A DNA stretch of 64,000 bases. Origin: Christensenella hongkongensis. GTDB taxonomy: Bacteria > Bacillota > Clostridia > Christensenellales > Christensenellaceae. How positions within the stretch are numbered: the first letter of the stretch is position 1; each line of letters opens with the position of its first letter. The translations under genes were made by a program, and so were the position numbers. The notes below the pieces were generated by a model that did no database searches, was not told where the DNA came from, and saw nothing but the letters and a program-made list of their open reading frames with translations. Shown one piece after another: positions 45,924 to 52,526 of the stretch. The stretch is from positions 37,821-101,820 of the forward strand of contig NZ_LAYJ01000076.1 of assembly GCF_000981035.1 (NCBI RefSeq). The letters run 5' to 3'.

Positions 45924-46976
45924 TTACCATTCCGGGACTTCAAAATCCTTAATATTATCTTTTGTAACTACGTCAAAATCAATGTAGTTTACGACTTCGA
46001 AATCCTTGCCATCAATTGCGTTGCGCGCTACTTCCATAGCTTTTTGAGCCATTGTTACAAAGTTCTGCATGATTGTTACAGATTGTTTCCCTGACTCAAC
46101 CTGGTCAAACCCTGCTTTACATCCGTCAACCGCCACGACATATACGTCATTCATCCCCGCGGATTTTAGCGCTTCGATAACGCCCGTCGCTCCATTATCC
46201 CAGTGGCAAAAAACACCCTGTATTTCATCCCCGTACTTCACAATGAAATCTTCCATGATTGCCATGGCTTCAGCTGTCGCCCATTGCGTTACACCTTTGC
46301 TGTCCAGTACTTCAATATTATCGTTCTTATACTTGTCAAAACCACTGTGGCGTTTGATCTGTGCGTCGTGACCGGTCTGCCCCATTACCTCGACAATTTT
46401 GGCTCCATCCGGAAACTTTTTATTGAATGCCTCTGCCGCGAATTTTCCAGCATCGTCATCGTTCGCTCCTACAAAGAAATCACGCACGGAAGCATTTTCT
46501 TCAGCTAAATCAGAAGAATATAAACCAATTTTCACACCAGCATCCTTCGCACTCTGCAATGCGGGAACAATTGCATTGATATCGCACGGATTTACAAAGA
46601 TTACTTTTGCCCCTGCCGTAACAGCATTGCCAATCGCCGTGGATTGTTTCTGGGCGTCTCCTTCATCTGACATAATTTTTACCTGAAAACCATATTCGCT
46701 TCCATATTTTTCAAATTGTTTTGCGGAGTACCCTTGGGATTCGTTTGTCGTATCGGCAATAAAGACTAACAGATCTTCATTTCCAGATGCCGCGTTGCCG
46801 GCTGCACTTGCGGACGTTTCCGCAGATTCCGTTGCAGTGGCTTCCGTTGCCGCAGCACTTTTTTCTGCAGGCTGATCCTGACTTGCTACAGTGCCAGAAC
46901 CGCCTCCACTACACCCTACCAGACAAAGCGAGACAACCAATAAGACAGAAATCAATACTGCAATACTTTTTTTCAT
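45924..46976 (-). CDS. Sugar ABC transporter substrate-binding lipoprotein, RbsB type
   Basis: This 350-residue lipoprotein has a signal sequence ending in the lipobox VGCS (Cys22). A low-complexity Ala/Glu/Thr/Ser linker (to about 65) follows, then a type I periplasmic-binding fold (LLVFIADTTNESQGYSAKQF, NPCDINAIVPALQSAKDAG, GVFCHWDNGATGVIEALKSA). It captures a monosaccharide or polyol outside the membrane. AGGAGG precedes the ATG. It is first in the importer operon, with an AraC-type direct repeat upstream and an attenuating stem-loop downstream. Substrate not determinable by eye. Confidence 0.92.
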   Translation of the reverse strand: MKKSIAVLISVLLVVSLCLVGCSGGGSGTVASQDQPAEKSAAATEATATESAETSASAAGNAASGNEDLLVFIADTTNESQGYSAKQFEKYGSEYGFQVKIMSDEGDAQKQSTAIGNAVTAGAKVIFVNPCDINAIVPALQSAKDAGVKIGLYSSDLAEENASVRDFFVGANDDDAGKFAAEAFNKKFPDGAKIVEVMGQTGHDAQIKRHSGFDKYKNDNIEVLDSKGVTQWATAEAMAIMEDFIVKYGDEIQGVFCHWDNGATGVIEALKSAGMNDVYVVAVDGCKAGFDQVESGKQSVTIMQNFVTMAQKAMEVARNAIDGKDFEVVNYIDFDVVTKDNIKDFEVPEW

Positions 46977-47155
46977 TTTATTCCTCCTAAAATAATTATA
47001 TTTATAAAGACAACAGCTATTTTATCTGCGCCTTTAAACTGTATTTACTTTTGTGAATTATAGAATGAAGACTTGAGAAATAGATTTTTATTTTCGCAAG
47101 TGTTTATATTTATGTATGAAATTATATTATAGTTTTTATGTAAATAAAATGCCTA

Positions 47156-47185
47156 TTATTGAACAAAAAGTATATTTTATTGAAC
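47156..47185 (-). promoter_or_regulatory. Direct repeat typical of an AraC-family operator upstream of the importer operon
   Basis: GTTCAATAA (minus strand) occurs at 47177-47185 and again at 47156-47164, exactly 21 bp apart, which is two helical turns. This is the usual layout of AraC-family half-sites. It lies about 180 bp upstream of the binding-protein start and just past the end of the AraC-type gene. Confidence 0.65.
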
Positions 47186-47225
47186 CTATCATATGAAACA
47201 CGGCTCAGATTTTTAAATTTGATTT

Positions 47226-48050
47226 TTATTCGAATTTTTTCCTGAATGCAGACGGCGTCATACCAACCACTTCTTTAAACTTCTTCGTGAAATATTTTGG
47301 GGAAGAAAATCCAACTTTGAAGGCAATCTCTTCAATTCCATAATTTGTTTCTTCCAGATATTGCATGGCTTCATTAATACGCATGCTGCACAAGTAACCC
47401 ATGATTGTCATATGCACACGCTTTTGAAATAACCTGCACAGATAAGAAGGGCTGACAAAAAGCGTCTTTGCAAGCTCTTCGATATTGATCTTTCCATTGA
47501 TATTCGTACGTAAATACAAAACTGCCTTGTCAAATGTTGAAATTTTAGTTTCTTTTTCAAACTGCATCTTTATCATCATCAGCAAAGCAGTTCCAAAAAG
47601 ATAACGTCCAATCATTGCGGAACGGTATTCACATTTGAGTTCATCTCTTAAAGTTTCTAAAATCCACAGGATTCTTAAATTTCTGTCACAAATATGAATG
47701 CAGCGGGAAATTTCGAAATGGTTTGTTTGAAACTGAACATAGATCGTCAAAAAATCCTCACTGCTTATATTTCTAATACAGTGCGGCATTCCCCGCGGGA
47801 TCAGGATACTCTCGTTGGCATGTACCTCTTTTTGTTTTCCGTCTTTGCATTCGCATTCCATTGCTCCATTCAACAGATAGATTATCTGTCCGTATTCAGA
47901 CGCATGTTCTACTAAGCGTGATTCAAGTGCTTGTTTATCCAACTTTTCACATAAAATCACATCAATTTTTCCCTCATTCAGTGTGTTTTCCATTTTATTC
48001 ATCATCTCATTGAAAAGTTTCTGGTCTATCATACTGTTTTCCCCACTCAT
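47226..48050 (-). CDS. AraC-family transcriptional regulator with cupin-type N-domain
   Basis: This 274-residue regulator has residues 30-120 forming a cupin-like effector domain (EYGQIIYLLNGAMECEC, then ILIPRGMPHCIRN). The C-terminal 100 residues hold the double HTH of AraC/XylS proteins (IEELAKTLFVSPSYLCRLFQ and YGIEEIAFKVGFSSPKYFTK). It is on the same strand and directly upstream of the importer operon, and probably activates it in response to the imported sugar. The ribosome binding site is weak for the first ATG; a second Met at codon 7 is possible. A palindrome TTTCATATGAAA (48057-48068) lies just upstream of the start. Confidence 0.9.
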   Translation of the reverse strand: MSGENSMIDQKLFNEMMNKMENTLNEGKIDVILCEKLDKQALESRLVEHASEYGQIIYLLNGAMECECKDGKQKEVHANESILIPRGMPHCIRNISSEDFLTIYVQFQTNHFEISRCIHICDRNLRILWILETLRDELKCEYRSAMIGRYLFGTALLMMIKMQFEKETKISTFDKAVLYLRTNINGKINIEELAKTLFVSPSYLCRLFQKRVHMTIMGYLCSMRINEAMQYLEETNYGIEEIAFKVGFSSPKYFTKKFKEVVGMTPSAFRKKFE

Positions 48051-48222
48051 TTTTCTTTCATATGAAACCGTTTTCTGTTTTTTATATAATTATATCGAAC
48101 TATTTATGCCATGTAAATATCCCGCTCGGAAAACAGCAGCCATAAACGATTCCACTTGCCACAGGCCTCGCTTTTCTTGATGCTGGATACTGTATAAAAT
48201 AACTTGTGAAAGGGGGAATTGT

Positions 48223-48498
48223 ATGAAATTACTGCTTCATGTTTGTTGTGCTCCCTGTTCGACCAAATATATTGAAGCCCTCCGCGAAGAGGGATTGGAG
48301 CCAACGCTTTTTTGGTATAATCCCAATATTCATCCCGTTACGGAGTACTGCTCCCGCAGGGGCGCCATGATCGGTTATGCAGAAGAGATTGGCGCCGGGC
48401 TGCTTTTACAGGATCACTACGGGCTTCAAATATCCCCCCGCTACGCCGGAGGTATTTCATATGCGGGCTACCAGCAATGCCTAAACAGGCACATATAG
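48223..48498 (+). pseudogene. Truncated epoxyqueuosine reductase QueH-like gene
   Basis: This 91-codon frame starts with a clear QueH N-terminus: LLLHVCCAPCSTKYIE (Cys-Cys-x-x-Cys cluster region), then LFWYNPNIHPVTEYCSRR. QueH is about 180 residues or more and needs a further Cys pair in its second half to complete the cluster site. Here similarity fades after residue 70 and the frame stops at 91. An AAAGGGGG ribosome binding site is intact. A decayed transposase lies immediately downstream on the other strand, so insertion followed by deletion is the likely cause. Confidence 0.75.
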
Positions 48499-48560
48499 GG
48501 CCTGACATTTGCATATTCGTTACTTGCTATCCATAAATGGGTTGTCCTTAAATGGGCTCC

Positions 48561-48818
48561 TCAACCGATCTCCCATCTTGTCATCAATATTTCTCCAACT
48601 TCTCTTCTTTTTTCTCCATAAAACACCTGTCTTCTATACTTTGGTGCCAATGCTATAGTGATCTAAATTACACATTTCACGATACGGCAAATTCAGATGA
48701 TACATTATTTTACACTTTCGATATATCACCGGATTTGTGTTATTCAATATACTATTGCCAATACGATATGATATTTGCAGTTCCATTTTGTATGTGCTAA
48801 GCTTTTTTTATCATTCAT
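48561..48818 (-). pseudogene. Decayed IS200/IS605-family tnpA (Y1 transposase) N-terminal remnant
   Basis: Starting at an ATG with GGGAGG upstream, the minus strand reads MNDKKSLAHTKWNCKYHIV. After a 111-nt interruption it continues APKYRRQVFYGEKRREVGEI. Together these match the start of IS200-type TnpA proteins. A stop follows at 48561, and the catalytic HUH and tyrosine parts are missing. The interruption is the small insertion at 48652-48755 plus one copy of its flanking repeat. With the hairpin at 48916-48940 it marks an old IS200-like element. Confidence 0.8.
48652..48755. mobile_element. Small nested insertion with 7-bp flanking repeats (MITE-like)
   Basis: The 104-bp stretch splitting the tnpA remnant is flanked by TGCCAAT at 48645-48651 and 48756-48762. 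Its ends are imperfect inverted repeats beginning ATAGT (about 16 of 24 positions match). It has no coding capacity. A miniature transposable element with target-site duplication fits, but only one copy is seen here. Confidence 0.5.
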
Positions 48819-48915
48819 TTTGAAAACCTCCCTTTGCTTCTTTTTTGCAGTTTGTCAGTCCGCAAATTTATTTTAGCAAACGGAGGTTTTCTCTCTCATA
48901 GCTTTAAGCTTTACG

Positions 48916-48940
48916 GAACCCCACGCTTAGCGTGGGGTTC
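48916..48940. repeat. Perfect hairpin, probable left-end hairpin of the IS200-like element
   Basis: GAACCCCACGC and GCGTGGGGTTC pair perfectly (11 bp) around a 3-nt loop. It sits about 100 nt upstream of the tnpA remnant start, where IS200/IS605 elements carry the end hairpin recognised by TnpA. Confidence 0.65.
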
Positions 48941-48946
48941 AATTAC

Positions 48947-48985
48947 AAAAAGCGGTTGGAGAGCATAAAATTCCCCAACCGCTTT
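48947..48985 (-). terminator. Terminator downstream of the hemerythrin gene
   Basis: AAAGCGGTTGG and CCAACCGCTTT pair (11 bp) and are followed by a T-run on the minus strand (48951-48947). It lies about 90 nt after the hemerythrin-like stop codon. Confidence 0.6.
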
Positions 48986-49073
48986 CATTATGCCTTCTTA
49001 CTGGAAACGAGCGGCTTTCTCCCTTTGTGTCCTGCGCCCAGCTCATCCCTTCTTACTTGGCGGACTTTATGTG

Positions 49074-49463
49074 TTATGCCAATCGTTTGTCCTCTGTATG
49101 TATATGTGCGACCAAAAGTCCTGCTGCTTCATTCACCTTGTCAACAGATGAGACATTTACCCCATTTACTGTTAATTCGTTAGTCACTTGTGCCATTTTC
49201 TGCTTATATCCATCACGGAATCTTTTGTGCGCTGGGTAATCCGAATATTTGCTTTCCATCTGCAGACGTTCTTCGCCGGAAAAATGCTTACCCACATAAT
49301 TATTCAGGAACTGAATCGTGGTCTCTATTTGCGTGCGCCCTTTTCCCTGGGAACAAGCGTCCAGCAAATTACTAATCGCCTGAAAAAGCTGCCTGTGTTC
49401 ACTGTCAATCAAATGGTATTTTACTAGTGTAGTTGAATTGCAGAGAGTTTTTTTGCTGAACAT
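49074..49463 (-). CDS. Bacteriohemerythrin-like protein with an altered metal site
   Basis: This 129-residue four-helix protein has the hemerythrin pattern: His23 (IDSEHRQLF), His60 and Glu64 (HFSGEE), His79, then His120 and Asp125 (HIHTED). The usual second histidine of the H-x3-H pair is Arg83 (AHKRFRDGY), so the diiron site lacks one ligand. The N-terminus also lacks the common W-x-G start. It would bind oxygen, or iron in a changed way, as an oxygen sensor or store in an anaerobe. The start has no clear ribosome binding site, and a TATAAT lies only about 10 nt upstream, so a leaderless transcript or a shifted start is possible. Confidence 0.72.
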   Translation of the reverse strand: MFSKKTLCNSTTLVKYHLIDSEHRQLFQAISNLLDACSQGKGRTQIETTIQFLNNYVGKHFSGEERLQMESKYSDYPAHKRFRDGYKQKMAQVTNELTVNGVNVSSVDKVNEAAGLLVAHIHTEDKRLA

Positions 49464-49604
49464 ACTCTCAATTATAGCAAGTAAACGGATAAAATTTATA
49501 TGGGCTGTGCCCGTTTTTTTATACCTGTTTTCGTTTTATTGTATCATTTCTCTTTCATATATGTATCTTTGGAATACGGGTTCTGTTTGATTGCCGGTAT
49601 ATAT

Positions 49605-50138
49605 CTATTCTGTTTCCTCCGCCGGTTTCCACGCCCTCCCAAATTCAACATCACGGAACAATGCGGTAAGCCCTGTTATTTGCTTCAAGCGTAAAATCTC
49701 ATCCTTATCCATTCCCAAATGTTTGGATATCCATGCGTCAGAACGCCCAATCTCGTGCAGCTCCTTGATAATATTGCTCATCAGGTCCACATCATGAGAG
49801 CCCCGTGCACGGTTATGCCGGACAGTGCTTGCCATTCGTTTTGATAAAGGTTTATCGATCACGGAAACCGGCAGCATACCATGTTCCCGCTCATAAATAT
49901 CCGGATAATTCATCATGACCTGGTACCTGTGGAACCCATCTACGATCACATATCTATCCGCTGTCTTTTCATAATAGCATACGACGGGCATGGTATAACC
50001 ATCCTCTTTGATGCTGTCATATAATAGCTTCATCTCCGGCGGCGCTACTTTATTCGGATTATATGTATTCGGAATCACTTTTTCAATCGGCACTGGAATG
50101 ACCTGATACGCCGGACTCTTAAAGTCTTGTTTGCTCAT
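49605..50138 (-). CDS. ParB/sulfiredoxin-like nuclease-fold protein (IbrB-like)
   Basis: This 177-residue protein has a ParB N-terminal/sulfiredoxin-like domain (VPIEKVIPNTYNPNKV, DSIKEDGYTMPVV, VIVDGFHRYQV) and a helical C-terminal part resembling the ParB HTH (LHEIGRSDAWISKHLGMDKD). GGAGG lies 8 nt before the ATG at 50138, which is chosen over 50153. It overlaps the 3' end of the PAPS-reductase-like gene by 20 nt, so the two are co-translated. The pair matches the IbrA/IbrB arrangement known from enterobacterial islands and phages, where the biochemical role is unclear. Confidence 0.8.
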   Translation of the reverse strand: MSKQDFKSPAYQVIPVPIEKVIPNTYNPNKVAPPEMKLLYDSIKEDGYTMPVVCYYEKTADRYVIVDGFHRYQVMMNYPDIYEREHGMLPVSVIDKPLSKRMASTVRHNRARGSHDVDLMSNIIKELHEIGRSDAWISKHLGMDKDEILRLKQITGLTALFRDVEFGRAWKPAEETE

Positions 50139-51471
50139 CGATAAATCCTCCATATTTTTTCCTGATCATTTCCACTCGTTTTTGCTCCTGCCTGGCCAAT
50201 CCAAATCCCATAAAGCGGCAGACATGGTCATTTTTCAAAATACAATAACACATCCGTTTCCAGCTTGGCACATCCTTGGTACTTTTGATATCGTCCGTAT
50301 GGTCTGGAAGTCTCCCTAAAAAAACAATCCGGGACTTTTTATCCAAAGTATAGTTGGAAACTCCATTTCGTTTGATTTTGTATCCGTTCTCCTTTAGTTC
50401 CCTTATCGTCTCTTCCGACAGTCCGCCGCCCGTCTTATGCCAAAATTCTATAGATGCGTTAAATTTTTTGATATAGTTATTTCGTAGCCTTTTGGGCAAA
50501 GTCTCCAGCAAAAAATAAGTATAGCTTTTCCATGTGTGTCCCTCCGGCAGCGTAATATTCCGATATCCCATTGCTTTTGTTTTGCCGTATATAGCGCCAA
50601 AATTTGCCCCATGCACCCTTCCTACCAGCTTTGTCCAGATCACAGGATCGATCACCCGGTACAGGTTCAGGCTTTCTTTTGCAGCGTCGCTGAACGGCGA
50701 AGCAACCCTCATCTGGTCCGGCTTTAATCCAGCTTTGTAATACATATCATAAAGACCGTTATAATCGTAATCAAACCGGTAATTCGCAATCCAAACGTCG
50801 CTCGTCGACCAATCATACAAGGGAGAGGCACACCACACATCCTTGAATTGTTTGGAGATCCAGCATTCACCTTTATATCCATATTTTTTATTCAAAAATC
50901 CACTATACCGCTGTAATGATTCATCCGCCCGCAGGCCCAATAAGCAGGCCGTTTTCTTATTCCCATGCTGCTCTTTATAAAAACGTCCGAACTGCTTTGC
51001 AAGGTCTTCCTGATGCATCCGGTAGCGATAATGATCGAATGGATGGTCTAAATTGATGACATAAGGGTGGTCCGGCATATCGCGCACCCACAGCTTCTTT
51101 TTAGTATCATCCCACGGATACCAGTACATTTCATAGCTGCTGAGCGCCGTCCTCGTCGCCATTGGCAGGCATACCCAATATAGATTTTTGGTCTCGGGCC
51201 ATAAATTTTGGAAGGTTCGTTCAATGTACTGTGTTGTCAGCGTATATTGCGCCTCGAAATCCTGATGGAAAACACCAACAATACGGTCAGGGTAATATTT
51301 CCGTTTGAAATCCATCACAAGATTAAGCAGCAGCCCACTGTCTTTCCCTCCGCTGAAAGAAACATAAATATTATCAAATTCTTGGAATATATATTCAAGC
51401 CGTTCCTGTAAAGCGTCATACACACTGACAGATTGATATTCCTTTTTCATATTTCCGCTCATCCGATACAT
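50119..51471 (-). CDS. PAPS-reductase-family PP-loop protein with C-terminal DUF3440 (IbrA-like)
   Basis: This 450-residue protein has an N-terminal adenine nucleotide alpha-hydrolase/PAPS reductase domain with the PP-loop SFSGGKDSG (38-46). A DUF3440-like C-terminal region follows (DVPSWKRMCYCILKNDHVCR). It lacks the ECGLH tail of sulphate-assimilating PAPS reductases, so sulphur assimilation is unlikely. DndC, of DNA phosphorothioation, has a related core. It is co-transcribed with the ParB-like protein. The first of three nearby Met codons is reported; Met8 (51450) is also possible because no ribosome binding site is decisive. Confidence 0.82.
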   Translation of the reverse strand: MYRMSGNMKKEYQSVSVYDALQERLEYIFQEFDNIYVSFSGGKDSGLLLNLVMDFKRKYYPDRIVGVFHQDFEAQYTLTTQYIERTFQNLWPETKNLYWVCLPMATRTALSSYEMYWYPWDDTKKKLWVRDMPDHPYVINLDHPFDHYRYRMHQEDLAKQFGRFYKEQHGNKKTACLLGLRADESLQRYSGFLNKKYGYKGECWISKQFKDVWCASPLYDWSTSDVWIANYRFDYDYNGLYDMYYKAGLKPDQMRVASPFSDAAKESLNLYRVIDPVIWTKLVGRVHGANFGAIYGKTKAMGYRNITLPEGHTWKSYTYFLLETLPKRLRNNYIKKFNASIEFWHKTGGGLSEETIRELKENGYKIKRNGVSNYTLDKKSRIVFLGRLPDHTDDIKSTKDVPSWKRMCYCILKNDHVCRFMGFGLARQEQKRVEMIRKKYGGFIDEQTRL

Positions 51472-51567
51472 TTTTTAATTAAATATTATACTAATATTTT
51501 AGAAAAAATATGAAAATTTGAAATCCAGCTATGGAAAACATACTTTTTTTGTTCTGTGTTTCGAAGC

Positions 51568-51599
51568 CTAAAAAAGCCCATTGTTATAGGCTTTTTTAG
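51568..51599 (-). terminator. Terminator of ssrA
   Basis: CTAAAAAAGCC and GGCTTTTTTAG pair (11 bp) 28 nt beyond the mature 3' end of the tmRNA, with the T-run in the minus direction. Confidence 0.75.
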
Positions 51600-51626
51600 A
51601 AATCCAGCTATTTTGTCAGTAAGACT

Positions 51627-52010
51627 TGGTGGAGATGAGGGGAGTCGAACCCCTGTCCGAAAGCCTGCCCGGGCAACTTTCTACAAGCTTATTGGTTTTT
51701 GTAAAATTCCCTCTTCAAGACCCCAAACCACAAAATTCAGGAAGAAGTAGCTTCATAAAATCCATGCCGCCTCAAAGCTTTGGCAGCATAGTAGCCTGTT
51801 TTAAATTAGCTCCCGATTCTTTCCCAAACAGGAAAGGAAAGGTCAGAAGGCCGCTTATTTAATTAAGCAGCGAGCAGAGCGGGAGAACCCACCTCTGCAG
51901 TTTTGTTTGTTTTAGCATTTATATTTAGGTGAATCTTTTTAACGCAGAGTACTCAACTGCGGCTTGCTTATTGCCTTTACAAATGCCCCCGTCGAAACCA
52001 GTACATCCCC
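51627..52010 (-). ncRNA. ssrA: Transfer-messenger RNA (tmRNA)
   Basis: This 384-nt tmRNA rescues stalled ribosomes with SmpB. The 5' end GGGGATG pairs with 3' CATCTCC ahead of ACCA, forming the acceptor stem. The T-arm GGGGTTCGACTCCCC is intact, and the conserved 5' stretch TACTGGTTTCGACGGGGGC is present. The tag reading frame runs 51916 to 51863 and encodes AKTNKTAEVGSPALLAA followed by TAA, a 17-residue tag including the resume alanine. smpB lies directly upstream on the same strand. Confidence 0.97.
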
Positions 52011-52034
52011 ATATGAAATTTTTAATTGTTTTCC

Positions 52035-52481
52035 TTAAAATCTTCTCTCCATATCCCGCTTGATTGCCTTTTCCTTGAGATCCTGCCGTTTATCGTACAA
52101 ATGCTTTCCGCGGCAGACGCCGATCTCAATCTTGACCTTGCCCCGCTTTAAATACATCCGCAGCGGAATCAGCGTGTATCCCTTTTGCGCGGTAAGCCCC
52201 AATAACCTTGTGATTTCTTTTTTGTGAAGCAGCAGCTTTCTGACACGCAGCGGATCCCTGTTGAAAATGTTTCCCTTTTCGTAGGGGCTGATGTGTAAAT
52301 TATTGACAAACGCCTCCGCTCCATGAATATTTACATAAGAATCCCGCAGGTTTACCCTCGCCATACGGCACGATTTTACTTCCGTGCCCACAAGCTCGAT
52401 TCCTGCTTCGTACTTATCCTCTATGAAATATTCATGCCACGCCTTTTTATTCTGCGCAAGCACCTTCTCTCCTGCCGCCAT
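52035..52481 (-). CDS. smpB: SsrA-binding protein
   Basis: This 148-residue SmpB binds tmRNA and delivers it to stalled ribosomes. Family stretches are visible: [50 protein letters not shown] and a basic C-terminal tail ([18 protein letters not shown]). ATG at 52481 with AGAGGAAG upstream is preferred to a GTG at 52499. It lies between rnr and ssrA in the standard Firmicutes order. Confidence 0.96.
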   Translation of the reverse strand: MAAGEKVLAQNKKAWHEYFIEDKYEAGIELVGTEVKSCRMARVNLRDSYVNIHGAEAFVNNLHISPYEKGNIFNRDPLRVRKLLLHKKEITRLLGLTAQKGYTLIPLRMYLKRGKVKIEIGVCRGKHLYDKRQDLKEKAIKRDMERRF

Positions 52482-52526
52482 GCCGCTTCCTCTTATCACA
52501 TTCTCTATTACTATTATAACCCAAGT

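Noticed and set aside
48057..48068. TTTCATATGAAA palindrome upstream of the AraC gene as a firm operator
   Set aside because: A related TCATATGAAAC string occurs near 47189, but the motif is short and AT-rich, so it is only mentioned in the gene entry.
48552..48800. Plus-strand 82-codon frame
   Set aside because: It is the antisense shadow of the IS200-type tnpA remnant.
51568..52010. Duplicate of the ssrA 3' end as an attachment site
   Set aside because: I looked for a second copy of the terminal ssrA sequence in the accessory stretch and saw none, so no att site is called.
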